Source: Bacteroidales bacterium
GTDB taxonomy: Bacteria; Bacteroidota; Bacteroidia; Bacteroidales; Tenuifilaceae
Direction: 5' to 3'
Length of the DNA: 56,446 nucleotides
NCBI GenBank assembly: GCA_025361485.1
Contig: JANYLA010000062.1
Location: forward strand, 1 to 56,446
In this document: one piece after another, positions 1 through 9,099 of the stretch
Numbering within the stretch: position 1 is the first letter of the stretch
Layout: each line of letters starts with the position of its first letter
Notes under the pieces: generated by a model
Told to the model about the DNA's origin: nothing
The model's database searches: none
What the model saw: only the letters and a program-made list of their open reading frames with translations
Made by a program: the position numbers and the translations under genes

Positions 1-969
1 ACTAAATGGAAATCGCATGCTGTTAGAATGGATTCCATGTTCCATAAAATTGAGACTGAACGATTAGAGAAAATGAAGGTTTGGGCTGATAGTCAGATGA
101 CCGACCATAATGCTCCAACCACTGTGTTCTACCCGTTCTCAGGTCCCGATTTTTTAAATGCCCATGTTTTCTTCCCAAAGGCTGATAGCTATATCATGAT
201 TGCGCTTGAGCCAATTGGCGACCTTCCAAATCTTTGCAACATGCAACCAAAGGCGATTGATGGTTACTTAAACTCCGTTAATCGCTCTTTATCCGATATT
301 TTTATGCGCAGCTATTTTATCACCATGAAAATGCTTGGTGCATTAAATAAGGATAGCGTAAATGGAACTGTTCCGTTGATTTCATTATTCATCAAGCGTA
401 CAGGTCACAATATCGTATCCATTAGACCCATTGGAGTTGGCCCAAATGGCAAATGGAACTATCTCGATAGCCTAAAGGGTGTTAAGGTAACAAAAGGTGT
501 TAAGATAGATTTTGTTGATATTGATAGTGATAAACCACAATCAGTATTCTACTTTAAAACTGACATATCAAACGATGGCCTAAATGTAAACCCCGGGTTT
601 AGAAAATACTTATCTCAGTTACCAAGCACTTACTCATATCTGAAAGCCGCATCATACCTAATGCAATGGAAAGAGTTTTCGATGATTCGTAATACTATTT
701 TCGATAAGAGCGATTGCATACTTCAGGATGACTCAGGAATTGGATATCAGTATTTCGATAAAACCAAGTGGGATATTCGTATTTACGGAAAATACCAGAA
801 ACCCAACAAGGAGTTTGGAAACATCAACGAACCTGATTTAGCAAAAGCCTATAAGGATTCTGTTTACCGTCCAGTTCCATTTGTGCTTGGATATAACTGG
901 AAAACTAAATCTATCAATATGCTTTACGCAGTTAAAAAAGGAAAAATGAAACTCCCTGCTAAAAAGTAG
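1..969 (+). CDS. Unknown protein, 5' end cut by the window edge
   Basis: I do not recognise this gene. The reading frame stays open from base 1, giving Thr-Lys-Trp-Lys before the first ATG at 28, so the true start, and any signal peptide, is probably upstream of the window. The visible part is about 322 residues of mixed polarity with no membrane segment and no catalytic motif I can name. Its C-terminus is lysine-rich. It ends 2 nt before the ATG of the serine hydrolase at 972, so the two are very likely co-transcribed and translationally coupled. Function unknown. Confidence 0.75.
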   Translation, partial: TKWKSHAVRMDSMFHKIETERLEKMKVWADSQMTDHNAPTTVFYPFSGPDFLNAHVFFPKADSYIMIALEPIGDLPNLCNMQPKAIDGYLNSVNRSLSDIFMRSYFITMKMLGALNKDSVNGTVPLISLFIKRTGHNIVSIRPIGVGPNGKWNYLDSLKGVKVTKGVKIDFVDIDSDKPQSVFYFKTDISNDGLNVNPGFRKYLSQLPSTYSYLKAASYLMQWKEFSMIRNTIFDKSDCILQDDSGIGYQYFDKTKWDIRIYGKYQKPNKEFGNINEPDLAKAYKDSVYRPVPFVLGYNWKTKSINMLYAVKKGKMKLPAKK

Positions 970-971
970 TA

Positions 972-2144
972 ATGAAGCGAATTTGGGGTATATTTTTATT
1001 TATTGTTAGCTTAAATTTAGCCGCAAAGTCGCAGTTCACCGATTCAATTCAATCCATTATAGATAAAGATACCTCCTTGGTCATCAGGGAGGTATTTTCA
1101 CATCCAGAGTACTACCGATTAAAGATAATTCTCACGCAAATTAATACCGACAACAAAGGGTTTAAACATCAAACTACTTGGAGTTTTCGAGATACTATTA
1201 AAGAGTACTTTTACCCAGCAAGCATTGCCAAGATACCTTTAGCTCTTTCTACGCTTCAGTTTATTAATGAGCGAAAAGGAATTACCGAAGACTTATCAGA
1301 CTTACTAATCGATTCATCATCATATATTAAAGAAAGACCTATTTATAATGATTTGCTGTTAATGCTATCGGCTAGCGATAACTTTGCATTCAACAGGCTT
1401 TACAATATGGTGGGCAGCAAATACCTTAATATAAGCCTACTGAAAAAGGGTTATCTGAACACATACCTTATCCATCGATTTGAGCGAGGTGAATCGAGTT
1501 ACCACCAAACGGCTTTACCTGTAAAGGTTGTGACTGCCAAAGACTGTAAAATAACTTTTGAGCACCCTAAGGATACGATGTACTGCTTAATTCAGCACGA
1601 TATGCGCGACAGCTTGATAGGCATAGCATACTATCAAGGCGATTCGCTGATTCCTAAACCGAAAAGTTTTAGATACCATAACTTTGTTGATATCAGGGAT
1701 GTTCACGACATGATGATTTCACTTAAATATCCATACCTCAGCAGTAATAAATCGTTCAACCTATCCGATTGGCAAAGGCAAATTATGATTAAGGATTTAT
1801 CCACAAGCCCATTGCACCTAAACACAGCGGAATACTCCGATACCGCTATCTTTCATCCGAACTACTTGCGGTTTATTCTTTTTGGTCGAGATAAAAAGAT
1901 TAACTATCCAAATATTCAATACTTCAATAAATCGGCTATGGCTTATGGATTTTTAGGCGATTGCTGTTACCTAAATGACACCGAAAACGGAGTTGAATTT
2001 TTTCTTTCGATTTACATGTACGTGAATAAAGACGAAATCCTCAACGATGATAAGTATGACTACGACTCTATCGGACTACCTTTTATGAAAAAGTTAGGGG
2101 AGATTATCTACCAAGGAATGAAGAAAAAGCCAATGAGTCAATAG
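972..2144 (+). CDS. Secreted serine hydrolase, class A beta-lactamase-like
   Basis: The product has 390 residues with a cleavable signal peptide (about residues 1-20, ending Ala-Lys-Ser-Gln). The sequence PASIAKIP carries the Ser-x-x-Lys nucleophile motif of the beta-lactamase/penicillin-binding fold, and ASDNFA further on matches the Ser-Asp-Asn motif. A clear third Lys-Thr-Gly motif is not obvious, so the substrate may not be a beta-lactam; secreted hydrolases of this type in Bacteroidota often have unknown substrates. Class A assignment is inferred from motif order and length. It lies 2 nt after the unknown gene upstream, which suggests an operon. Confidence 0.7.
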   Translation: MKRIWGIFLFIVSLNLAAKSQFTDSIQSIIDKDTSLVIREVFSHPEYYRLKIILTQINTDNKGFKHQTTWSFRDTIKEYFYPASIAKIPLALSTLQFINERKGITEDLSDLLIDSSSYIKERPIYNDLLLMLSASDNFAFNRLYNMVGSKYLNISLLKKGYLNTYLIHRFERGESSYHQTALPVKVVTAKDCKITFEHPKDTMYCLIQHDMRDSLIGIAYYQGDSLIPKPKSFRYHNFVDIRDVHDMMISLKYPYLSSNKSFNLSDWQRQIMIKDLSTSPLHLNTAEYSDTAIFHPNYLRFILFGRDKKINYPNIQYFNKSAMAYGFLGDCCYLNDTENGVEFFLSIYMYVNKDEILNDDKYDYDSIGLPFMKKLGEIIYQGMKKKPMSQ

Positions 2145-2235
2145 GACAATATAGTAATTTGAAAATATGAACAACAATAGACACAATAGAAAATAAACTA
2201 TGTGAACTAATGTGCCTATTGTGGTGGTTTTCTTC

Positions 2236-3474
2236 TTAATCTTCGGGTATTACAACAGGGAAATCGTAATCAAATTTCAAAAAATGTGGTTTCCCTAATA
2301 TGTAGGACATAAAATCCATATAGGCATTGGAGAATTTGAACTTATTAACATCATAATAATTAAGAGGGAGTGAATGATTACTAATATCTCCCATATCGAT
2401 AGACGTTGTATTGAACTCCTCCAGCTCCTGATAATTCACCATCTTCTTCATAACCGGCATTTGGCCATAATCCTCACGAAGTAATAGATCAACAACTTTA
2501 TCAGCAAGAGTAGTGGTTAAGCGACGATCGTATAACCTACATTCGCCCGAACGGGCGAAGTAACCTGTAGCCTCCGCCCTAGCCTGAATACCAAGTTTAT
2601 TAGAAATTTCTGAGGCAATCACCCCGCTAACACCCCCAAACCTAGGATGTCCGAACTCATCAACCTCTGAACTGGCAAAAACAAAATCAACTTTTCCCTT
2701 TGCCTCGTCGTACCAACGAACACCCTCCGAAACAGAAATTACCAATGACTTTTTGGGAGAGCTCATGTAAGCCTCTTTAACGCTTTCGAAGAAAAAATCT
2801 TTTCGCTCCTTGGTCATCTCAAACTCAGGGATTAAAGCCATCTCTGCGCCACCAAAGGCTGCGCCACCGTTTAACCAACCAGCATCACGACCCATTACCT
2901 CGAGCAAAATAATTCGTGAATGTGATTCGGCGGTAGTTCTAATTCTTCCGGCATACTCCATTACCCCTTTTGCGGCAGAAGGAAAGCCAGGGCAAAGAAC
3001 TGCCTCTATCTCACTACCATCGTATAAATGCGAGGTTCGAGTTCGTAAATCGTTGTCGATAGTTTTAGGGAAACCAATTACTGGGATACCATAAAGTTCA
3101 TATAATTTCTTTGCAACGCCATTGGTATCATCGCCACCAATGGTAACAATTACATCTATTTTATACCGCTCAAGATTTCTAAGAATTTGAGGAACACGAT
3201 CCTCCGGGTTTTTATTTGAAGGAAAAGGATTTGTTCTGCTCGACCGCAATGCTGTACCACCATAAAAACCATCGTATGGTTGATTTGTAAGATCAAGCAC
3301 ATCACCATTGCCCAACAATCCTTTCCAACCATGTCGAATACCGTAAACCTTATAACCCAAAAATGAAGCTCTATTCCTTATCGCTTCGATGCTTGAGTTA
3401 ATCGCAGGAGTGTCGCCCCCTCCAGTAAGTATCGCTAACGTTTTTCCATGAAATAGCTTGTGTTCAAATCTCAT
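2236..3474 (-). CDS. pfp: 6-phosphofructokinase, probably pyrophosphate-dependent
   Basis: The enzyme phosphorylates fructose 6-phosphate to fructose 1,6-bisphosphate in cytoplasmic glycolysis. The 412-residue protein has the N-terminal glycine loop TGGGDTP (17-23), GGDDTNG (113-119) and PKTIDND (136-142). In the PFK superfamily, the second Asp of GGDD and the Lys before TIDND mark PPi-dependent enzymes; ATP enzymes have GGDGS and PGTIDND. The reaction is therefore probably reversible and PPi-driven. That is inferred from established motif rules and was not tested here. It is a single gene on the minus strand, flanked by intergenic DNA on both sides. Confidence 0.9.
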   Translation of the reverse strand: MRFEHKLFHGKTLAILTGGGDTPAINSSIEAIRNRASFLGYKVYGIRHGWKGLLGNGDVLDLTNQPYDGFYGGTALRSSRTNPFPSNKNPEDRVPQILRNLERYKIDVIVTIGGDDTNGVAKKLYELYGIPVIGFPKTIDNDLRTRTSHLYDGSEIEAVLCPGFPSAAKGVMEYAGRIRTTAESHSRIILLEVMGRDAGWLNGGAAFGGAEMALIPEFEMTKERKDFFFESVKEAYMSSPKKSLVISVSEGVRWYDEAKGKVDFVFASSEVDEFGHPRFGGVSGVIASEISNKLGIQARAEATGYFARSGECRLYDRRLTTTLADKVVDLLLREDYGQMPVMKKMVNYQELEEFNTTSIDMGDISNHSLPLNYYDVNKFKFSNAYMDFMSYILGKPHFLKFDYDFPVVIPED

Positions 3475-3520
3475 CAGGTAGTTTTTAAGGTGAAAATCTC
3501 TTAGATTCTAAATTTTCACA

Positions 3521-3528
3521 CAAAAATA
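3521..3528 (-). promoter_or_regulatory. Possible -7 element upstream of the phosphofructokinase gene
   Basis: Read on the minus strand this is TATTTTTG, an exact match to the Bacteroidota -7 consensus TAnnTTTG, 47 nt upstream of the start codon. No well-spaced -33 TTTG was found, so support is partial. Confidence 0.35.
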
Positions 3529-3653
3529 TAAAATTTACGCTATACACCTCCATGCAAACGTTTGAGATTGCATTACGAGAAATATTTTCACCGCAATGAC
3601 ACAGAGTTCGAAGAGATTATGCTCCCGAATCAATCAGGGTTAAGACGATGAAA

Positions 3654-4790
3654 TTAGCTAAGAAGCTCAGTGTTCGATTCCGCTACAACCTCCTTTAATG
3701 GTTCTGCTACCTCTTTATTCCTATAGGTAAAAAGTTTGCTATCGCCAAGTTCATCGTATGAGTAAAGTTCGCGAGCAAAAACAGGTGCTTTAACGCCGTC
3801 GTAAAAAAACTTATTCCCGACAAAAACCCGAGCCTCATCCCAAAGGCTTTTTTGAACAAAACTGTTGATTATAATCGCTCCGCCCTCAATCATTACTGAG
3901 TTGATATTTCTATCGTACAACTCTTTAAGAAGTTGAAATTCCATTCCCCTAGCAAAATCGATGCTAATAATCTCAAGATTCGAAATTGCTGCAAACTGCG
4001 CCTTTCGCACCGATGCTGTTGCATTATTTCCAATAAACAGCAATGTAGGGATACAGCCATCAAATACATTTGCTTCGATTGGTAAGCGCAACTTACGATC
4101 GATGATTACTCGGGTTGGGGTTCTTCCGCTCCAATCGCGAACATTAAGCTTCGGATTATCCTTCTCAACCGTTTTTGTTCCAATAAGAATTGCCTGTTCC
4201 TCGCTCCTCCAACGATGAACCAATGAGCGGGATATTTCATTTGTAATCCAAACAGGAGCAATCGGATCTAACGGACCTCTTACTGAGTCAATAAATCCAT
4301 CAATAGTTTGCGCCCACTTAAGAATTATATAGGGTCGTTTCTTAGTTTGAAAAGTGAAAAATCGACGATTTAAGTTTCTTGCCTCGTCCTCCAGAACTCC
4401 TACAACTACTTCAACGCCTGCTTTACGAAGATAATCAACTCCGCGCCCCATAACTTTTAGGTTTACATCAATGGTTGCAACAACAACCTTCGGGATTCCC
4501 ATAGCAATTATGGTATCAACACATGGTGGCGTTTTTCCGTAATGAGAGCAGGGCTCAAGGGATAAGTACAGTGTAGATTTTTTGAGTAGCGATTTATCTT
4601 TCACCGAATTAATTGCATTTATCTCAGCATGTGAATCGCCGTATTTTACATGATAACCCTCACCAATTATTCTTTCGTCATGAACAATTAATGCTCCTAC
4701 CATTGGATTTGGAGCAACATTTCCTTGTCCGTTTAGCGCGAGTTCAAGACAACGCGCCATATACAATTTATCCGTGCTTAGGGTATCCAT
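3654..4790 (-). CDS. ribD: Bifunctional riboflavin biosynthesis deaminase/reductase RibD
   Basis: RibD performs the second and third steps of riboflavin synthesis: deamination of the pyrimidine made from GTP, then NADPH-dependent reduction of the ribose side chain. The N-terminal deaminase domain has the zinc motif HAEI (His54, Glu56) and PCSHYGKTPPC (80-90, Cys81 and Cys90). The reductase domain fills roughly residues 150-350. Length 378 is normal for the fused form. The C-terminal tail of about 15 residues is acidic and hydrophilic. It is divergent from prmC across a 41-nt gap. No other rib gene is in the window. Confidence 0.96.
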   Translation of the reverse strand: MDTLSTDKLYMARCLELALNGQGNVAPNPMVGALIVHDERIIGEGYHVKYGDSHAEINAINSVKDKSLLKKSTLYLSLEPCSHYGKTPPCVDTIIAMGIPKVVVATIDVNLKVMGRGVDYLRKAGVEVVVGVLEDEARNLNRRFFTFQTKKRPYIILKWAQTIDGFIDSVRGPLDPIAPVWITNEISRSLVHRWRSEEQAILIGTKTVEKDNPKLNVRDWSGRTPTRVIIDRKLRLPIEANVFDGCIPTLLFIGNNATASVRKAQFAAISNLEIISIDFARGMEFQLLKELYDRNINSVMIEGGAIIINSFVQKSLWDEARVFVGNKFFYDGVKAPVFARELYSYDELGDSKLFTYRNKEVAEPLKEVVAESNTELLS

Positions 4791-4800
4791 AATTTATTCT

Positions 4801-4808
4801 TAATTTTG
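4801..4808 (+). promoter_or_regulatory. Possible -7 element for prmC-recX
   Basis: TAATTTTG is an exact match to TAnnTTTG, lying in the 41-nt gap between the divergent ribD and prmC starts. It would give a very short leader before the prmC ATG at 4832. No convincing -33 partner was seen. Confidence 0.4.
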
Positions 4809-4831
4809 TATAAAGCAAAATCAACAAAGCG

Positions 4832-5701
4832 ATGGAAAGCTATACCGTTTTAAGACTATATCATGAAGTTGCCTTTCAACTCAAAGATATATTTCCATTG
4901 CAAGAAATTCAATCGCTTCAGCGTTTAATATTCGAAAAAAAGTTAGAACTAACCTTATCTAAAATCTATCTTAATCCAACTTTGCCAATCAAGGATGAAG
5001 AGTCTGAAGCAATTCTTAAAATCGTTTCACTGCTAAAATTACAAAAGCCAATCCAATATATACTCGGCGAAGCCGATTTTTTTGGTTTAATCTTTAAGGC
5101 TACTCCCGATGTGCTCATTCCTAGACAGGAAACCGAAGAGCTCGTTGACTGGATTATTAAATCCAATATTACAGGAAACCCCTCGATGCTCGATATCGGA
5201 ACGGGTAGCGGTTGTATTGCCATTAGCCTTGCAAAAAACATCAGGAATGCAAAAGTAACGGCAATCGATATATCGGTAAATGCACTTGCTGTAGCAAAGG
5301 AAAATGCTGTCATCAATAATGTCTCAGTCGATTTCTTCGAGGTTGATATACTTGATTCAAAAAATAAAATACCAAATCAACCTTTTGATATTATTGTAAG
5401 CAATCCTCCTTACGTTCGTGATTCAGAAAAAGCATTGATGAATGCTAACGTTCTTGATCATGAACCTCACACTGCGCTATTTGTTAATGATTCCGATCCA
5501 CTTCTTTTCTATCGAAGAATAGCGGAAAGGTCAAAGGGATTACTTAACGAAAATGGGATAGTGTATTGCGAAATAAATGAAGCACTTGGTTACGAAACTC
5601 GTGAACTATTTATTCGTGAAGGGTATTGTGATGCTGATCTAAAGAAAGATTTGAACGGAAAAGACAGGATGATAAAAGCAATTTGGAATGAAAAAGGATA
5701 A
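4832..5701 (+). CDS. prmC: Release-factor glutamine methyltransferase PrmC (HemK)
   Basis: PrmC methylates the glutamine of the GGQ motif in peptide-chain release factors 1 and 2, using S-adenosylmethionine. The 289-residue protein has a helical N-terminal substrate-recognition region. The SAM-binding motif DIGTGSGC is at 121-128, and the diagnostic NPPY active-site motif at 191-194. Its likely substrate, RF2 (prfB), is also in this window at about 41 kb. The gene overlaps recX by 14 nt, so the two are translationally coupled. Confidence 0.96.
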   Translation: MESYTVLRLYHEVAFQLKDIFPLQEIQSLQRLIFEKKLELTLSKIYLNPTLPIKDEESEAILKIVSLLKLQKPIQYILGEADFFGLIFKATPDVLIPRQETEELVDWIIKSNITGNPSMLDIGTGSGCIAISLAKNIRNAKVTAIDISVNALAVAKENAVINNVSVDFFEVDILDSKNKIPNQPFDIIVSNPPYVRDSEKALMNANVLDHEPHTALFVNDSDPLLFYRRIAERSKGLLNENGIVYCEINEALGYETRELFIREGYCDADLKKDLNGKDRMIKAIWNEKG

Positions 5702-6167
5702 CATTCTAACGCCCGAGAAAGCATTATATAGAGTTCAAGCACTTTGCGCAAGGCAGGAAAGATGCTCAAATGATATCCGCTTAAAACTTAAGCGATGGCA
5801 ACTATCAGAAAATGATATTGATAAGATAATCAAACAGCTTATAATTGATAATTTCATCAACGATGAACGCTATGCCAAAATGTTTGTCCGCGATAAAAGC
5901 AAGTTTAATAAATGGGGGCAACTAAAAATAACCTACACTTTAAAATCAAAGCACTTTTCCGAAGATATAATAAGAGAGGCTTTATGTGAAATTGATCACT
6001 CCAATGATGAATCAACCTTAAAAGAAATTCTTTCAAGAAAAATGAAAGGGATTAAGGCAAAAACACCTTATGACTTAAAGACTAAACTGATTAGATTCGG
6101 TATCTCAAGAGGATTTGACTATGAAATTGTGAGTAGAACTGCCTCGTTAATTATTAAAGAGACTTAG
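5688..6167 (+). CDS. recX: RecA regulatory protein RecX
   Basis: RecX modulates RecA filaments in homologous recombination. The 159-residue protein has the family pattern of three-helix repeats, with typical stretches such as LCARQERCSNDIRLKLKRW near the N-terminus and FINDERYAKMFVRDK in the middle. Length matches the family. The start is inside the end of prmC (14 nt overlap, different frame), so it depends on prmC transcription. recA itself is about 34 kb away at 39.5 kb, so the usual recA-recX adjacency is absent. Confidence 0.93.
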   Translation: MKKDNILTPEKALYRVQALCARQERCSNDIRLKLKRWQLSENDIDKIIKQLIIDNFINDERYAKMFVRDKSKFNKWGQLKITYTLKSKHFSEDIIREALCEIDHSNDESTLKEILSRKMKGIKAKTPYDLKTKLIRFGISRGFDYEIVSRTASLIIKET

Positions 6168-6297
6168 GTTTAATGGTCTTAATCCAAAGAAAGAAATTAC
6201 TTATCTTTACTAATCATTTATTGATAATAAAATACAAATTAGCAATAAAATATAAGGCATTGTACATTAACAACATACCACTTTACCCAAAATCAAT

Positions 6298-7221
6298 ATG
6301 GTAGAAAACGCATATACTTGGATTGGATTTATTGCATTTATTCTAATAATGCTTGCCCTCGATCTTTATGTATTCAATCGCAAACCGCATGAAATAAAAA
6401 TTAAAGAAGCGCTTCTCTGGAGCGCTATGTGGATAGCGTTAGCGCTACTATTTAACTACGGGATTTATGTTTGGCTGGGCAAGGAGAAAGCCATGGAATT
6501 CCTGGCAGCCTACGTTGTTGAAAAATCGTTAAGCATCGATAATCTATTTGTCTTTATAATGATTTTCAAATTCTTTGACGTTAAGCTACAAAATCAGCAC
6601 AAAATCCTATTCTGGGGAATTCTTGGTGCCTTAATTCTAAGGGCAATATTTATCGTTGCGGGGATTGCGCTAATCTCCATGTTTCATTGGATTATATATG
6701 TATTCGGGGTATTCCTAATATTTACAGGCATACGAATTCCATTTGAGAAGGATAAACAGATTGAGCCTGACAAAAATATCTTAGTGAGAATCTTCAAAAA
6801 GTTTATGCCGATTAGCAACAATACCGAAAAGGGCAAACTATTCATTCGGGCAAATTACAAGACCTATGCAACGCCTCTATTTATCGCATTAATAATGATT
6901 GAATTCTCGGATTTAATTTTTGCCGTTGATTCAATCCCTGCCGTTTTAGCTATTTCAAACGACACATTCATCGTTTACACATCAAACGTATTCGCTATCC
7001 TCGGATTGCGCTCACTTTACTTTGCCCTTGCGGGAATTGTCAACCTATTCCGTTACCTTAAGTACGGATTGTCGGCAATACTTATTTATGTAGGTATAAA
7101 GATGTGCATATCGGGGTTCTATAAAATTCCCACATTACTATCGCTCTCTATCATCCTTGGACTACTGCTTATTTCTGTAATCGCTTCATTGGTTATCCCA
7201 CAAAAAGAAGAGTCTAAATAA
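6298..7221 (+). CDS. TerC-family integral membrane protein
   Basis: The product has 307 residues and about seven to nine membrane segments. It is a TerC/Alx-type protein of the LysE-like superfamily, several members of which are linked to manganese export or tellurite resistance. Family motifs include VEKSLSIDNLFVF around residues 78-90, with acidic residues in a membrane helix, and IEFSDLIFAVDSIPAVLAIS in the second half; both are characteristic. The transported ion here is unknown. An Nramp-type metal importer lies at 12.9-14.2 kb, which could be a functional counterpart, but they are not in one operon. Confidence 0.9.
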   Translation: MVENAYTWIGFIAFILIMLALDLYVFNRKPHEIKIKEALLWSAMWIALALLFNYGIYVWLGKEKAMEFLAAYVVEKSLSIDNLFVFIMIFKFFDVKLQNQHKILFWGILGALILRAIFIVAGIALISMFHWIIYVFGVFLIFTGIRIPFEKDKQIEPDKNILVRIFKKFMPISNNTEKGKLFIRANYKTYATPLFIALIMIEFSDLIFAVDSIPAVLAISNDTFIVYTSNVFAILGLRSLYFALAGIVNLFRYLKYGLSAILIYVGIKMCISGFYKIPTLLSLSIILGLLLISVIASLVIPQKEESK

Positions 7222-7230
7222 TCGCTTCAG

Positions 7231-8280
7231 ATGGATAAGGGGATTGTTGAATCATTTCAAATAAATGGGCAGGTTGGCAGAATTCAACCCATTGGTTCAG
7301 GACACATTAACGATACATATACAGTAACAATCAAAGGGTCTGCAGATCCATCCTATATTCTTCAACGAATCAATCACACTATTTTTCCGAACATCGAAAA
7401 ACTTTGCGAAAATATTCATCGTGCAACAAATCATTTAGAATTAAATGGAAATGGTCAATATCAGGTAATGAAACTGGTTTGTACAAAGGATGAAAAGCAT
7501 TGGCACCAATCAAATGATGGAAATTATTGGCGTTTATTCACTCATATTCCCGATTCTCATTCTTTTGATCTTGCTCCAAGCAACGATTTTGCAATCGAAG
7601 CAGGGAATGCTTATGGTTGGTTTGTTGGTACGCTAAGCAATCTTAATAATCCTCCCTTATTTGAGGTAATACCTGGTTTCCATAATCTTGGCTTAAGAAT
7701 TAACCAGCTTCAATTGACCGCTAACGAAAATAAAGTTGACAGAGCGAAAATCTGCAAGAATGAGCTCGGTTTTTACCTCTCGCGCTGCAACGAAATGTTA
7801 GCGTTTGATGATTTGATTGGAACATCTGAAATCCCGTTAAGGGTTACCCACAACGACACAAAAATTAACAACATTCTTTTCAACTCTAAAGGAAAAGCAA
7901 TAAGCGTAATTGATCTAGATACAGTTATGCCTGGTGCGGTTCATTACGATTTTGGTGATGCGATTAGAACCATAGCTGCAAAAGCCATTGAAGATGAAAC
8001 CAGGTTGGAACTGGTAGGCCTTAACATTGAATTGTACAAAGCATTCGCAACAGGATTTCTCGATAAAATTGGCTCTTCATTAACTCAAAAAGAACTAATT
8101 TACCTGCCCAGCGCTCCCCGAATAATGGCATACATTATGGGGATAAGATTTTTGGCTGACTACCTTAGGGGTGATACCTATTATAAGATTAAGCATAGCG
8201 CTCATAATATCCAACGCGCCCAGAATCAAATGGCACTTATAATAGATATGGAAAAAAAGAGCAACGAGATGAACTTATAA
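7231..8280 (+). CDS. Phosphotransferase-fold kinase, NahK-like
   Basis: A 349-residue protein of the aminoglycoside phosphotransferase/choline kinase fold. The catalytic loop THNDTKINN (206-214) matches the H-x-D-x4-N Brenner motif with Asp209, and the metal-binding DLD lies at 228-230. The overall sequence resembles N-acetylhexosamine 1-kinases and related Bacteroidota sugar kinases, whose product is a sugar 1-phosphate. The sugar specificity is inferred, not shown. It starts 9 nt after the TerC gene, probably in the same transcript, and converges tightly on the minus-strand gene ending at 8288. Confidence 0.8.
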   Translation: MDKGIVESFQINGQVGRIQPIGSGHINDTYTVTIKGSADPSYILQRINHTIFPNIEKLCENIHRATNHLELNGNGQYQVMKLVCTKDEKHWHQSNDGNYWRLFTHIPDSHSFDLAPSNDFAIEAGNAYGWFVGTLSNLNNPPLFEVIPGFHNLGLRINQLQLTANENKVDRAKICKNELGFYLSRCNEMLAFDDLIGTSEIPLRVTHNDTKINNILFNSKGKAISVIDLDTVMPGAVHYDFGDAIRTIAAKAIEDETRLELVGLNIELYKAFATGFLDKIGSSLTQKELIYLPSAPRIMAYIMGIRFLADYLRGDTYYKIKHSAHNIQRAQNQMALIIDMEKKSNEMNL

Positions 8281-8287
8281 CTTTATA

Positions 8288-9085
8288 CTACCAGAACACT
8301 GTTACCTGACCCTTTCGAGGTATTGCTCTATAGATAATTTTAGCATCAACCTTTGGCATCCTAATCTTTATATATAAACGATACTCAGGCACCTCAAAAT
8401 CAGCCATTTTCCTAAGTGCTGCGATAGTATTTTTAGTTCTATCGGTAACATCAAAAAGAATCTGATTGTAAACATCTTTTGATTTTTCATGCTCCTGTTG
8501 ATAAACAAAGATTCTAATTCCATTATTCATCTCAAGAATATAGTTTACAGGATCATTGACCGATGTATCGGGAACATAAGGTACATACTCCGATGTATCC
8601 TTGGGAGCCATTCTAACGGTTAATGGAACCTTCTTTATTGTAGCGGTATCTTTTATAATTTGCAATGGAGAAGAAAGCATTGAAGCAACGGCATAGGAAT
8701 TAGCCTTGTTAAAGGCTTTACAGATACGCATAAAGCTAATCTTGGTTTTATGCACAACCACTCCGTTAATCTCAAGAAGCGCAAGACTATCTTTAAGATT
8801 AAGCGTTAATCCGATTGAATCAGTCTCGGCCATAGCAATCCTCGATTGAGTAAATGCCTTCTCCTTTTGCATTTCAACAAAAGTGGAATCGGTAAAGAAC
8901 CTATCATCAATACTAGTTTTCTCTATCTGCTTAAAGCTATAGCTATTATTAATCTCCGAAATTTTCCTCGAAGTACTAATTAATGACATTATTGTAAAGT
9001 ATAGAATAAAAGCAAATGCTAAAGAGGCTGTTCCCCATAAAGGAATCCTTATTGCTAAAGATAATTTCTTATTATTGTTTCCCAT
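8288..9085 (-). CDS. Unknown membrane-anchored protein of the transpeptidase cluster
   Basis: I do not recognise a named family. The protein of about 265 residues has a short basic N-terminus, then one membrane segment (roughly residues 10-32), then a large extracytoplasmic region containing beta-rich stretches and a hydrophilic Pro/Asp linker. I chose the ATG at 9085; a TTG at 9103 would add six residues and touch the stop of the upstream gene. It is the last gene of the minus-strand L,D-transpeptidase cluster, 14 nt after the preceding stop, so a role in peptidoglycan or envelope work is inferred from context alone. Confidence 0.75.
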   Translation of the reverse strand: MGNNNKKLSLAIRIPLWGTASLAFAFILYFTIMSLISTSRKISEINNSYSFKQIEKTSIDDRFFTDSTFVEMQKEKAFTQSRIAMAETDSIGLTLNLKDSLALLEINGVVVHKTKISFMRICKAFNKANSYAVASMLSSPLQIIKDTATIKKVPLTVRMAPKDTSEYVPYVPDTSVNDPVNYILEMNNGIRIFVYQQEHEKSKDVYNQILFDVTDRTKNTIAALRKMADFEVPEYRLYIKIRMPKVDAKIIYRAIPRKGQVTVFW

Positions 9086-9099
9086 GCTTTCGAATAAAA

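Noticed and set aside
2810..3094. Plus-strand frame inside the phosphofructokinase gene
   Set aside because: Shadow frame opposite a well-supported enzyme.
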